DNA of 64,000 nucleotides from Lepidostoma basale. Lineage: Eukaryota; Arthropoda; Insecta; Trichoptera; Lepidostomatidae. The position numbers and the translations under genes were made by a program. Below are positions 52,536-63,805 of this stretch, in pieces. The notes under the pieces were generated by a model. It did not search any database, was not told where the DNA came from, and saw nothing but the letters and a program-made list of their open reading frames with translations. Within the stretch, counting starts at the first letter, position 1, and every line of letters begins with the position of its first letter. The stretch lies in contig JAHDVF020001552.1 of NCBI GenBank assembly GCA_022606425.2, forward strand, positions 62,001 to 126,000. The letters are read 5' to 3'.

Positions 52536-53204
52536 AATTGGAAATCACTTTAAAACTAAAAAAGCAATCGCGTCTTTATTTATTAAAATTTCGTGTTTTA
52601 TAAAATATGTATTTTGAACTTAACGCTCTTTTACTCCCGGAGCACAGAACTTTGATCCGTTCCCTCCCCTTCGCTCTTATAGGTCACCTATTTTCAAACA
52701 AAAGGTTAACTTAGCCCCGCAGACGCGTAGTTATTATAACCGTGAATATCAATTTATCGTCGTTCCATAAATAAAACGAAAAATGCTCTATTTTAATACG
52801 CACCCCATGAAAAGTCCTTAAAACCCTTAAAAACCTTTCCATTCAGTCTTTCAGGGCTTCCGCCCCCATACCCCAGCAGACTGGGTTAGGGATGGACAGG
52901 CATACTGAATTAATCCACTGACAAATAATATACAGTCAATCTGCATAATATTTTACCTAACATATTTATTGGTTATTTTTTTCATTCTGTTAACAATTCT
53001 TTCGTCCACTCAGTTTTTCATAATTATTTTTCAAATCATGTTGAATTTTAAATATATTTTTAACAAAATTTTATTCACATTCGTCTATGAGATTACAAGG
53101 TGTTTTTATTCTACTTTTTTTCTGTATTTCCTAGTCTTGTGTTTAAATTCTATATATAAAGGTTAGTATAATAAAATCACCTCAGCTTATAATTCGATAA
53201 TCAA

Positions 53205-53345
53205 CACTAATGAAAATATCTGTTTTCTAGAAGTTTTATTATATTTGATGGGAATGGGATTCGGTATTATCAAAGATGAAGATCATTACCAAAGAAGAGA
53301 TCCCATGAAATAAAATAAAGCTTCGAGAAAACAAAAGTTTCTTCT
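53205..53345. repeat. HH-A foldback, core deleted
   Basis: GAAAATATCTGTTTTCTAGA, AGTTTTATTATATTTG at left and AATAAAATAAAGCTTCGAGA, AAACAAAAG at right. The ribozyme-like part is gone. Confidence 0.5.
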
Positions 53346-53349
53346 TCTT

Positions 53350-53815
53350 ATTCGAAATCCCTACAGCCCTTATCGAGCCTTAGCCTTCATTATTCGTCGC
53401 CTCCTGTCCTCCGCTTCGACCCTACAATCTGACACTTGTAACAATTTCGCCCCATCTCTCCCAACTTCATCCTTCCATCGCCTTGGTCGTCCAATAGAAA
53501 ACAGACATTTCTTCTTCTTCTTCTTTCTTCTTTAACAGCCGTTGTAGTCCACTGCTGGACATAGGCCTCCCCCATACTTCTCCATGTATGACATGTCATA
53601 CGGGGGGTGGTTGGCATTACAACGCCACGCTTGCCAGACGGGTTGGCGAAGTGTCCTTCCACGTTAGCCTATGCATCAATATTATCCACCGAGGTTATTC
53701 ACACTCGATCTCTAACATTTCGCCTAGTTTCCAGGGGAGACCAAAGTCGAGGAGGTGTGGATAGGTACTTGGGATCAGATCAATCCTCCAGCGTAGCATG
53801 GCCATCACCACGGTG
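53350..53815 (-). mobile_element. LINE fragments, C-terminal ends
   Basis: Minus strand: EEAYVQQW-like text at 53570-53600 (GEAYVQQWTTTAVKEERRRR), and GRPRRWKDEVGRDGAKLL at 53440-53510. The two appear to be separate LINE ends placed side by side. A C/T-rich run follows at 53850-53882. Confidence 0.55.
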
Positions 53816-53849
53816 ATGACCATGCACCGCTCGAAGAGTCAATAGGATC

Positions 53850-53882
53850 CCCCTTACTCCCCCTTTTTTTTTTTTTTTTTTT
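53850..53882 (+). repeat. C-run and poly(T)
   Basis: CCCCCTTACTCCCCC then about 22 T. It may be the poly(A) end of a minus-strand retroposon. 53890-54600 has nothing recognised. Confidence 0.6.
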
Positions 53883-54604
53883 AACAGACATTTACTTCTT
53901 ATTTATTGTACGTCATTTTTCAAAAACAAATAAAAATAATAATTCGAATTGAATATTCCACACCACAATATACTAATCAATTTATCCAAGGTTTAAAAGT
54001 AGTTTTTATGTGAACGTAAAAGTATTTTATGTAAATCTTTTCAATGAATCTAAATACATATTCTGCGGCATTATTCCAAATAAGTTCATATTTCTCATTG
54101 TTTTTTTTAATGTCGTAAAATACATTGATATTGGTGAAATAAATAGATGTTTGATTTAAGAAAATAAAGCACCTAAAATGAAATACTCTATTCATTTACA
54201 ACCTAAACGTTGTTTACCCCACGCGGACGTCAAAAGCTCGACTTGCGAATGTGAACATATGCGCCATCACTAGACAAACACGTTGTATGAGAAAACAAAA
54301 GTTTAGGTCTGTCAACAGTGATGCTCCCTTCAAATAGATCGCCTCTTATCTGAAATAGAAAACGTGTCTTCATCCTAGAAAATTTTCAAGTGGTGATGCG
54401 GAAACCGAATCATATTTTTATATTATATTATGACACGTGGGTGAACCAAATATCCCCGTTTATTTTAAAATACTTGAAGGAAAGAACATGTAAGACATTG
54501 ACAGACAGTTATTGAAATTAAAAGAGAAGTATCAAATTAGGATTTAGAATTATGTTAACAAGAAGTAAATAAAATACACATTCATGTAGTAATACTTGAA
54601 AACA

Positions 54605-54700
54605 CAGTCAAGAATTTTATCGATTGTTTCTTGAACGATGATTTAAATTCTATTTTAAATAGTTATTGTTAATGAAAACGTATACTTTTTAAAAGTTTTT
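54605..54700 (+). repeat. HH-A outer arm, cut by LINE alpha
   Basis: GATTGTTTCTTGAACGATGA, ATGAAAACGTATACTTTTTA, then the LINE tail starts at 54703. Confidence 0.5.
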
Positions 54701-54701
54701 T

Positions 54702-55835
54702 TAACTAACTTACTAATTACTAACCATCACGCCGTCTCTCTGGAGGGGTAGGCAGAAAAAATGGACCCTCACACTGTTCTGTCCTGACATACTTCTCTCG
54801 CTTCCTATACATTCATACATCTTGTCATGCACGCACGTTGATTTATCAATTTCATTTGATTGATTTGATCGTGCCACGGTTTCCTCGGCTTTCCTCTATT
54901 TCTAGCTCCGTTCACGTGGTTTACATACAGCTTCTTCACCATTCTGTCTTTACTCATTCTTTCCATGTGTTCAAACCATCTTAACGATCATTTCATTATT
55001 TTGTCCATAACACTTTCATTCGCACCGCATTCACTTGACTCTCTATCATATACAGATTTATCACACATTCGTCATGGAGATCTCATTTCTACTGCATTTA
55101 TTCTACTTTCATCCTTCTTTAACCAGTTCCATGCTTCACTTCCATACATAAGGGTCGGCACAAGAACACCATTATGCACTGCCATCGTAGCTTTTTTGGA
55201 TAGGCTTTTGTTTGCGATGACAACATTAAAGTGCACCATTTTCTCTGTTGCCTGCCCCAACCCTTCTTTCAATATTCTTCTCCAATCTCCTATCCTCTCC
55301 CTGTTGGCCATAATAATAATTTGTGCAGTGGTTTTATTTATTTACTTAATATTATGAAATGCTTCCTAAACCTCGTCCTTTGTCCTACATGCCAAAAACT
55401 GTACTCTACGTTATTATTATTATTTTTTTTTCCCATCCCGCATTTGTCTCCTCTGCCTCTCCTGTTCTTCCCGCTGTATATTCCTGCGGTGTGTATTTTA
55501 TCTTTTATATAATATTCTTGAAATGTTAATGTATTATATATTATGCTTATTTATTTATTTAATAAAGTACAGCGGAGCATAGAAGTGAAATTGAGTAGAT
55601 TAAATGTGGTCTGGCACCCCCTTGTTGTTGCCGTATTTAAATGTAAGTCGCGGATGGACCGGGGACAGGCCCAGGGAGTGTACGAGCGAGGCTGATAAAA
55701 GGGCGCCGCTACGCCCTATAACAGCCTCGGGTATGTGGCGGGAACTTCTATGTTCCTTTAAAAAAAATATACATATATCCTTTGTAAACATACTTCCTAA
55801 ATAAACAAATTCATCCACTAGTTTCAGATTTTCTC
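54702..55835 (-). mobile_element. LINE alpha fragment split by element P
   Basis: 54702-55310 runs from the tail (AACTAACTTACTAATTACTA) to LVPTLMYGSEAWNWLKKDES and ANRERIG on the minus strand. 55785-55835 continues with MDEFVYLGSMFTKD. The frames contain several stops. Confidence 0.7.
55312..55780 (+). mobile_element. Element P, longer copy with poly(A)
   Basis: Matches 50322-50613 in reverse: AAATGTGGTCTGGCACCCCC, GGATGGACCGGGGACAGGCC, GGCGGGAACTTCTATG, then TTTAAAAAAAA. It extends about 170 bases further upstream. Its insertion point is inside LINE alpha; boundaries are approximate as no clean duplication was found. Confidence 0.65.
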
Positions 55836-55860
55836 CGTTTACATTTTATAAGACTCGAAA

Positions 55861-55893
55861 ATAAAATATATTTATTTATTTATTTATTTATTT
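55861..55893 (+). repeat. TTTA microsatellite
   Basis: Eight or so TTTA units. 55900-56425 has nothing recognised. Confidence 0.8.
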
Positions 55894-56429
55894 AGGGTAA
55901 CATACAGCGATATCAATAACATATATATATAAAAGAAACATTCAGAATAATTAAAATAATATAAAATAAATAAAATATATAATGAAAATGCAATTGTTTA
56001 ATCGGTTTAACGTGTTTTTTTTTCAGATTGATATTTCTATTCTATTACCTATTCATGTTTCTTTAACATTTTTACTTTCAACTCCCTCAAATAGTTATAA
56101 TGTTATCATGAATCAATATGTTCTCCCCTAAAATATTTTATCCACAATAAATTTATCATGTTATGTTACTAGGTACATACTTCAGCCTTAATTACTTATT
56201 AATGCCCCTTTTTATCATTAAGTATTACGCCTCAAAATTCCCAGAAGTCCATTTGAAAATTTGTTTACATTGGTAATCACTCAATTATAGAGATAATTAG
56301 TTTTTAGTAAAAACTTTAAATTTGTTTTGTATAACTTCATAAAATTATTATTGTAATTACTAAACCAAAATTCTTATTAAAATCACACCAAATTTGCATT
56401 CTATAATGTTTCTTTTTTTATATACTCGT

Positions 56430-56755
56430 ACTTTGTATACAACACTCACATTTATTTAAAAAAATTTGAATATCAAAGATGTTTCTGACTAACCACCCCT
56501 TCCATCAATGATATTATATAAATATTAAAAATATTATAAAATTATTTACAAATAGGTCAGTTTTGACACACGTTATAATGACAGATTTTGACAGAGATGT
56601 CAAAACTGACCATATTTGTAATTTTTTCTGTAATATTTTACATATTTATATAATATCACTGATGAAAGGCTGGTTAGTCCGAAACATGTTTGATATATAA
56701 TATAATAATATTTTTATTTTATAAATGTGAGTGTTGTATACAAACTATATAAAAA
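56430..56755. mobile_element. HH-C foldback element
   Basis: Arms start TTTGTATACAACACTCACAT and end in the complement near 56750. The inner arms (AAATAGGTCAGTTTTGACA and its complement) meet at about 56590. The left motif (56471-56515, minus) is degraded; the right motif is intact. Confidence 0.7.
56653..56696 (+). ncRNA. Hammerhead-like ribozyme, HH-C, all stems formed
   Basis: Stem I ATATCA with TGATAT; core CTGATGA 56659-56665; extra A; stem II with GG...CC and CT/AG pairs and one bulge; GAAAC 56681-56685; self-complementary ACATGT; T, so the cut triplet is GTT. Confidence 0.65.
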
Positions 56756-56869
56756 AATAAATTAAACATCTACAATACAAAAATATTACGAATATAAAAG
56801 AAATTGCTTTATATAATTTCCCCACCCCTAAGATTATTTAAATCATCTTTATAAGGACATACTGTTTGG

Positions 56870-57098
56870 CGATTATTATTATTGTTATTTTGTTGAATCG
56901 CTCTTAACACGAGCCAAATCGATGTAAAGGGTATTATAGCTATCATAGTGATTCTCGTGACATGTGATTGATAGCTTATCTATTGCCATGTTATTGTCAC
57001 GTAAATTCTACACCAGACCAAAAACAGTGTGACAATTACACTGCCCTCGCCGGGAATCGAATCCGGAATTTTCGCAGTTACCGTTCGGCCACGAAGGT
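56870..57098 (-). mobile_element. tRNA-derived SINE
   Basis: Minus strand: GACCTTCGTGGCCGAACGGT head, GGATTCGATTCCCGGCGAGG (B box), GTGTAGAATTTACGTG body, GTCACGAGAATCACTATG, and ending in an ATAAT-type tail. Confidence 0.8.
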
Positions 57099-57104
57099 CG
57101 TATT

Positions 57105-57165
57105 AGGTTAAGTTTGAGAATTTCCTAGCAAGCCGAAACAAATTTGGAACAAATTTAAATATTTA
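57105..57165 (+). repeat. HH-E fragment with motif
   Basis: 57114-57148: TTGAGAA, T, TCC/GGCT poor stem, GAAAC, ACAAATTT. The 3-8 pair is T-A as in other HH-E copies. 57170-57880 has nothing recognised. Confidence 0.45.
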
Positions 57166-57884
57166 ATTTAAATATTTTTTAAATTTCATTAAAATTAATA
57201 TTTGTACGACTGAAAAACGGAAAAAAACAATAATCAAACAATTGAGAAAATGATGAGTCGTGTCTTGAAAGATCTTTCATTTAACATGCTTAACAAAGTA
57301 CTTCCATACATGTATCATCTAATAATAAATAATATCAAAACATTGACTAAATCAGGGTGGTCCGTGGGTGAACAAGTGGGTTTATTTGTTGCTATAATTA
57401 ATTATCTTCTATACTTATATATTAATGTAACTCTGAAATAGATTTACGAAGCAGATTTATCTTTCTTGTATTACATTTTTATTGACGAGTGCTATTTGTG
57501 TTGTAAATATTCTAATATTAGTACCCTTTTCACTATTAACAATCTATTTTTGCTTGTGATCTAAAAAACATATTGGTAAAAAATATTATAAAATAACTAT
57601 GGGTATTTAGAATTGACATCCATAACCTTTGAGATATTATACTGATTTTTATAGTCACAGGCGGGTCCCTAACATGGCTTGTTAGTGTCAGGTTGACAAG
57701 TTACAGCCCATGACATAAAACTAAAGTATGCAGTTAGATATTTATATTGAACGCATAATTAATTTTTGAAGGGTAATTTCCACTGTTACAAAAACAACAT
57801 TTCATATTTCTCGCTCTTTGATTATGAGAGTTATTAGACGCTGCGCTGTCACATCAAAATATTGGAATTCAAAGAGTTTATTTT

Positions 57885-58040
57885 TTAAACTTTCGTATGA
57901 AGCACTTGATTTGTGGTGTGACATTATTAAATAAAATAATAATACACTTTTAGTAATTTGCATCTACACCACTTTATTTGGTAACACCAACCGGTTTCGT
58001 TCCCCCCGGAGCTTCGTCAGGGTGAGAGAGTAAACTAAAT
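57885..58040 (-). mobile_element. HH-B repeat unit, single arm
   Basis: Order on minus strand: TTAGTTTACTCTCTCACC, motif, GGTGTTACCAAATAAAG, and CATTTAATTAT-type body, then CAAATCAAGTGCTTCATACG. 58050-58665 has nothing recognised. Confidence 0.65.
57985..58024 (-). ncRNA. Hammerhead-like ribozyme, HH-B, consensus
   Basis: Stem I CACC/GGTG; CTGACGA; extra A; stem II GCTCC with GGAAC (4 of 5); GAAAC; ACCGGT; T. All core bases match consensus. Confidence 0.65.
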
Positions 58041-58669
58041 ATAAAATCAAAGAACAACATATGAAGAAAGAAATACAAAATGGAAGGGAGAAGAGGAGTA
58101 GAAGAAAGTGTGCGCGAGGACGAATAGAATGTTAGAACGGTGAGTCTTGCTCATTAGGGAAAAATTATGGAGAATTCATAATTCAGATTTTAGTGGCGGA
58201 CAGGGGAGTTAAATTTTTTCATTTTATTTTTATGGGAATATTAAAATTATTTTCATTGTTTTATTTTTTGCATAGAGTGACGAACGATTTCATTTATATG
58301 CTTTATTTACACGATGTTAAATGTTAAATTTTAGATAGAAAGCTCTAAAATAATATCATTGTATAAATAGGCAATAACCCAGATGTTGTCAAGAAAGATT
58401 ACGATTATATTTTGAATACAAGATAGCGAGAGAGGTATATTTCAATTCTCTCCGAAAGCAATTCAAAATGGACACGTTGCGCATACACGAGAATGGTTCT
58501 AGATTTTTAAAATTTTTGTTGTGATTAATGTTGTATGATTTGGTATTGCTAATTGTAAATTTTTTAATGTGTGTGGAAAAACACTTATCACAGATTACTA
58601 TTGTACAGTGAACCAAGTTTTTAAAGTGTAGAAAATCTTTACTTCCGTGAATATTTCACGGATTGCAAC

Positions 58670-58965
58670 TATTATCTTCTTCTCCAGTCTCAATCTTATG
58701 ATTGGTCTGCAGCAAGGTGACGCATTTCCTCTTCTACTCCGCTCGGTCCTCGGCAACTCTCTTCAACTCCGCATAAGAGGTGCAGCCCATATCTCGGCAA
58801 ATCTGGTCTAGGTACTCTTGGCGAGTTCGTCCTCTGCCAATCGATCCCTCAACCATTCCCTCCAACACATTGCAGGAAACATTCGTGACGCAACACATGA
58901 CCAATCCATCTTGCGCGCCTCTCCGCTATGGTGTTCAACACGTGTTTAACACAAACTATTATGGT
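58670..58965 (-). mobile_element. LINE fragment, C-terminal end
   Basis: Minus strand: LDQICRDMGCTSYAELKRVA, then EDRAEWKRKCVTLLQTNHK, a LINE C-terminal end in an intact frame, ending with GAAGAAGA. 58966-59410 has nothing recognised. Confidence 0.65.
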
Positions 58966-59411
58966 ATCCTCTAAATCGTCGAAAACGGAAAATAAATTTC
59001 TAGACTATTTTTCTTCTTATGGTGCCGTATATTAAACGATTAGGAAGTATTAACGAATTAATCAATTGCTCGTAAAACAATGATGCGTGAGTTTAAAGAG
59101 TGAAAGGGGCGTGTGCCATCCCAGAACCAGCTGCGCAGAAGAGGCTAGCGGTACAGTCCCCCCGGAGGTAGATCTCCTATTCAATGAGCCGAACACGGGA
59201 GATAAAACACGACTCATATTTTAAACGCGTCACGCTGTGTTGTGGTTTTTGCTGAAATGGAAATATGTTATAGGGTACACTAATGATAAAACCGTTACAT
59301 ATTTTATATCTTATCGCGTTTATGGTCATCCAAAAAAATATTCAATCGATGCTAGAGGTTTTTATATAATATATCAACGTGAACAAAGTTTTTTGTATTC
59401 AGCAGGTTTTT

Positions 59412-59600
59412 TGAACTTTAACTAACTACCCACCACGCCGTCTCCCTGAAGGGGTAGGGAGAAAGAATAGATCACCACACTATTCTTTCCTGGTATACTT
59501 CTTTCGCTTCCTCAACATTTATAGACGCACTTCAGTTTCTCAGTGGCAGACATTTGGTTTGATTGAATGTACCACATTTTCCTCAGTCTTTACATGCTCA
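59412..59600 (-). mobile_element. LINE alpha fragment, 3' end
   Basis: AACTAACTACCCACCACGCC, TCCCTGAAGGGGTAGGGAGA, AATAGATCACCACACTATTC, ATACTTCTTTCGC in the reverse alpha order. Confidence 0.65.
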
Positions 59601-59639
59601 TATAAAACATGCCCATCATAAGAAGTAGAAAGGTACTGG

Positions 59640-60150
59640 CTCTGGTGGTGGTTCGCAGTGTCCGATTGGCCTTTTGAACATATGTGGGCACCATCGAGGG
59701 GGATGGGCTCATGGACGATCCCAAATCTTTTTGAAACTACGTCAAAAGCTTACGCAAAGATGGTGGTATAATAATTACCATGATGCATGGGGATAGAGAT
59801 TTTCGAGGTGTCGAAATAGCGAATGCATTTGCGAAACACTGTAACACCAATCTATCTGTAGTAATGTTTCCCCGCAGCTAAATCTTAACGATGTGACCAA
59901 TTCGAATGCCGATACTACTTATAGCTTCAATGTTGACAGTCAAATTGATATCTCAAGAATAAAAATTTCAATTAAAGCTATAAAAAATACGCTTTCAATT
60001 GGCCCTGATTTTCTTCTCATCTTCTTTTTGAAAGGATGCTTTAAATCTCCCTTCTACTTCATTTTCAACCTATAATACTAACCTTTCCCGATTTCTGGAA
60101 AAATTGCCAAGATCAGTCCCATCTTCAAGAGTGGCCAGAGAGGCATCCTT
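59640..60150 (+). mobile_element. Jockey/CR1-like LINE fragment (linker and RT start)
   Basis: Encodes NYVKSLRKDGGIIITMMHGD-like text (59700-59800), FAKHCNTNLSVVMFP, ISRIKISIKAIKNTLSIGPD and KIAKISPIFKSGQR, the stretch between endonuclease and reverse transcriptase and RT motif 1. Frames shift. Could be the same family as 948-2175. Confidence 0.65.
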
Positions 60151-60218
60151 CTCTATTTTTTCTTATGATTCAATCATCTGCCTTACATGTCACTGTAAGG
60201 CAGATTACCAATCGGCCA

Positions 60219-60480
60219 CGACGACCTTCGTGGCCGAGTGGTAAGTGCATTGACTGCCACCCCGAAGGTTCCGGGTTCGATTCCCGGGGAAGGCAGCGTA
60301 ATTGTCGCACTGTCTTTGGAATAGTGTAGAATTCACGTGACAATAAAATGGCAATTGATTAGCTACCCATCACGTGTCACGAGAATCACTATGATAGCTA
60401 TAATACTCTTTACATCGATTTGACTCATACTGTCATGATGTAAAAAGCGATTTAACAAAATAATAATAATAATAATAATG
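60219..60480 (+). mobile_element. tRNA-derived SINE, best copy
   Basis: Head CTTCGTGGCCGAGTGGTAAG (A box), TCCGGGTTCGATTCCCGG (B box), then the body: GTGTAGAATTCACGTGACAA, TCACGTGTCACGAGAATCAC, CTTTACATCGATTTGAC and an AAT-repeat tail. It sits inside a LINE alpha fragment. A short mirror head (60190-60222) faces it, giving TCGGCCACGA...TCGTGGCCGA. Confidence 0.85.
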
Positions 60481-60690
60481 TCTTCATTATTTCATTGTTC
60501 GGTATTCTATCATATATCGCTTTCCCCATTATTCTTCTCAGTGATCTTATTTCTACGGCATTTATCCTACTTTCATCATTTTTGTATCAGCTCCAAGCTT
60601 CACTTCCATACATAAGGGTTATAACTAGAACTCTATTATGCACTGCTATATTTGCTTCAGTGGATGTATTTCTATTTGCATTGATTACTT
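60481..60690 (-). mobile_element. LINE alpha fragment
   Basis: TATTTCATTGTTCGGTATTC, CATCATTTTTGTATCAGCTC, CTTCCATACATAAGGG, TGGATGTATTTCTATTTGCA in reverse alpha order; 60165-60190 is the separated other side of the SINE insertion. 60700-61265 has nothing recognised. Confidence 0.7.
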
Positions 60691-61269
60691 AAGAGCAAAA
60701 TTATTAAGGAAATAGAGAAAAAGCGTATAAGTAATTCATATGATGCTCGCTTTAGATCCGATTAAATTGATTTGCATAAGTTTACGACATTAGAAATTAA
60801 AAAAGCATGTTACTTTCACGATACACTTTCTTTAGGAAAATCGGGAGTAGAATACTTTTGAGATAGAAATGTTTCACGTCCAAGAAATACACACAATGGC
60901 GTGTCAACCCGTGCAGGTGGAGGTCACGGGTGGGAGGGGGGAAGGAAAATAACCGCTCTTGGAAAATCTTTTCAGATCCCAACTCGCCGAATACGTTTCC
61001 TGGAAATTTCGTATTTACAAGCTGTCCTCATGGTATCATACCATGTACCGCGCATTGTGCGGAGCGGATACTTTGTCATTGTTATTGTGAGAATTATTGG
61101 ACACTGTATCCATATATACAGTCAAAATACAAAATTTATTATAAATAACAAATGTTTTATTGATTATTATTCATGTATGTAACTGATTTCGTTAGCAGAC
61201 GATACCACAGTAAATATATTTCAGCAAAGCTTATAAAACTGGTTAAGAAAATTGCAATAATTTTAAGCG

Positions 61270-61830
61270 TATGACTCAAATTGGACATTGAAATAAAATG
61301 CAGAATTGAAGTTGCACGAGCTGCAATTAGTAAAATGAGAACATGCTTTTGCAACCATAATCTTAACTTGAAACTCCGACAAATAATGATTAAATGTTAT
61401 ACATGGTCTGTTCTACTATATGAAAGTGAAAGTGATAAACCGGTTAGAAGCGTTCGAGATGTGGATATACCGCAGAATACTCCGTATACCGGGGACCAAT
61501 ACGGTCAGTAATGTAGACTTATTTCAGAGAGCCAGAGCCAATACAGAGCTGTTGTAGAGTGTGAAAATTAGAAAGGTCTCATATTTGGGTCATGTGCTAA
61601 GGGGAGAAAAATACCACCTTCTTCGATTGATTTTAATGGGTAAAGTGGAGGGACGTCGGGGAGTTGGTAGAAGGCAGCTGTCCTGGCTTCGGAACATCAA
61701 AGAGTGGACAGGAATAACAAGAGTTCAGAACCTTTTCTAAGTGGCGCAGGATAGAGATGAATTTACTGCAGTGATCGCCATCGTTGGGGGGACGTGACAC
61801 GGCACCGAAAGAAGAAGAAGAGTCAAATAA
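61270..61830 (+). mobile_element. LINE gamma fragment, C-terminal half
   Basis: Encodes IEVARAAISKMRTCFCNHNL, IMIKCYTWSVLLYESES, then KVSYLGHVLRGEKYHLLRLI and VEGRRGVGRRQLSWLRNIKE. Several frameshifts; ends GGCACCGAAAGAAGAAGAAG. The longest gamma copy in the window. 61835-62590 has no repeat recognised; 62290-62520 is mixed-GC single-copy DNA. Confidence 0.75.
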
Positions 61831-62600
61831 ACTGTGTGTATTACTAGTTTCCACCGAATTATTTTATATGTTGCCATACAATTGCTGTTATAATCGTTTT
61901 GTAATTCCATAAAATGTGCAAGACGTTTTAAATTTCTATGTATGTGTCTGATATTTCCTAAATGTTTCTGTATTTCTGTAAATTTTGTAAGATGTTTTAA
62001 TATCTATGTCTGTGTTTCGATATTTCCTGAAAGTATTACAATTGTTGTGTATCTCTTTGTAATTATTAAATATGTTAATTGTCATTTTGTCTCATAATGA
62101 GTACCATACTCATGGGAATACAGTTTTACTATTGTACGTCTAAATAAAAAAATAAAATAAAAAGAAGTGTTGTGTATACAACGTACATAAAAAATAGAAG
62201 AAAAATAAAACTTAGCACTGTTTAATTTGAGTGAAATCTTCCACCTGTAAATCGCAAGTAGCAGAATATCCAAAGTTATTATCTGTCAGATACTTCCCCC
62301 TCCCCGCCAGGTAGGGATGTAATATTAATGAGCACCCTGCCAGCACCTTGTCGCTTGATGCTCACGCAAGAAAGAGATACCTCTCGGAACAAAATGGATA
62401 CATGAAAGATTAACCGCTCCGCAGAGAGTGATGTATTCTGCTCATTACAATGAGCTACACTTATGGGGCACGAGTTCCACGCGGATGTTCCTACGGAGCT
62501 GAGAGAAGTAAAGCGCATTTTGTCTTATCCTCGGACGTTTCTCTTTCTTGTGTTTCGCACTTCGTTTAAGGACATGATAATCAATTAATGACTCTTTGTA

Positions 62601-63209
62601 GAGAATTTGGAACAGGTGAGGGAAGTTGTGTATTTAGATAGCATGTTCACAGCGGATGGACGAACGGACAGTGATGTTGAAAGAAGGGTTGGTGCGGGTA
62701 ACAAAGAATGGAACTTTAAAAATAGTTATTGGAAACAAAAATTTATCAATGATAGCGAAAATGGCCGTTCACAATGGATTTCTGATCCCAACCATTATGT
62801 ATGGAAGCGAAGCATGGAACTGGCAGAAGAAAGATGAGAGCAGAATAAATGCGGTAGAGATGAGGTTCTTAAGACGTATGCGTGGTAGAACGATGTACGA
62901 CAGAATCTCAAATGCTGATATTAGAAAGGAATGTAGAGCGAAAGAAAGTATTATAAACAAAATTCGTTCATATGGAGCGCATGGGTGAAGAAAGAATGGT
63001 TTAAAAGGTGTACGTTGACAATGTAAATGGAGTACGGAGTCGAGGTAGACCGAGGAAAACATGGCATGACCAAATTAATCAAATTTTAAAGGTTGGTCAT
63101 GTCAGAAGCCGGAAGAATCAACATGCGTGTATGACTCGCTATATGAATGTGGAGGAAGCTAGAGAGGTACGCCAGGATAGAGTAGTGTGCCGGTCCATTC
63201 TCTCTGCCT
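62601..63209 (+). mobile_element. LINE alpha fragment with target duplication but no tail
   Basis: From LEQVREVVYLDSMFTADG, through LIPTIMYGSEAWNWQKKDES, RRMRGRTMYDRISNADIRKE, to GRPRKTWHDQINQILKVGH and VVCRSILSA. It stops about 40 bases before the usual GTTA tail. TGACTCTTTGTA flanks it at 62589-62600 and 63210-63221. 63222-63395 has nothing recognised. Confidence 0.85.
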
Positions 63210-63399
63210 TGACTCTTTGTACAAAACTATGGAACCATTTGTATCTGTTGCTATAAAAATAAAGTATTGGATAAATTTAAGGCTATAATATTTATAATTT
63301 AAAACAGTGTTATTGACTTCTTAAAATTCCGATTTAGTGAAATAATCTGGTGAAGTGGAAAGTATAAACACGTTTTTCAGGGCAACGAAACAAAATTTT

Positions 63400-63435
63400 A
63401 CTTTGATGAAGTTCCCGTTGAAGCGAACCGGTTGA
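63400..63435 (+). repeat. Decayed HH-B motif
   Basis: TTGATGA, A, GTTCC...GAAGC, GAACCGGTTG: GAAAC has lost one A. No stem I. Listed as relic. Confidence 0.35.
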
Positions 63436-63439
63436 TTGC

Positions 63440-63715
63440 TTCTTCTTCATTTCTCTGACTCTATAGTTCTGGGTGGACCTTGGCCACCTGCAAAAAGTTT
63501 CTCCAACCGACCATATCCTGACCTCTCGACTTCCACTCCTCGGGTCTCAACCATTGCAGGTTTTTCAGGACACCGTTAAGTCAACAAAGCCGCGTTCTTC
63601 CCACGCTGTGTTTTTCCTCTTGTCTTGTAAATGTCAACTGTGCGGGTGTTGACATCTCCTCCATTCGCATCATACGTCCAGCCCACCAAAGCCGTTGGGG
63701 TTTTATGAGTTTAAC
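63440..63715 (-). mobile_element. LINE fragment, C-terminal end
   Basis: Minus strand: VEVERSGYGRLEKLF-like text, GGQGPPRT and a GAAGAAG end. Frames are short; resembles RTE-type LINE ends. Confidence 0.45.
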
Positions 63716-63769
63716 TGTTTAAATAAAAAAACTTGGTTATATATATCACAATTGATAATATTTCGTGGC

Positions 63770-63805
63770 GACAGCTGTTTCATTAACTGATGTTAGCATC
63801 GTCAG
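63770..63805 (-). ncRNA. Hammerhead-like motif, HH-D
   Basis: Core CTGACGA, T, TAAC/GTTA stem with weak outer pairs, GAAAC, ACAGCTGT, C (GTC). Stem I is absent here because the 5' side is A-rich. The rest of the window to 64000 shows only short HH-A and HH-B scraps (AATTAAGTGCTTC near 63936). Confidence 0.5.

Noticed and set aside
60227..60300. Functional tRNA gene at the SINE head
   Set aside because: Repeated with the same SINE body at five other places; a retroposon promoter.
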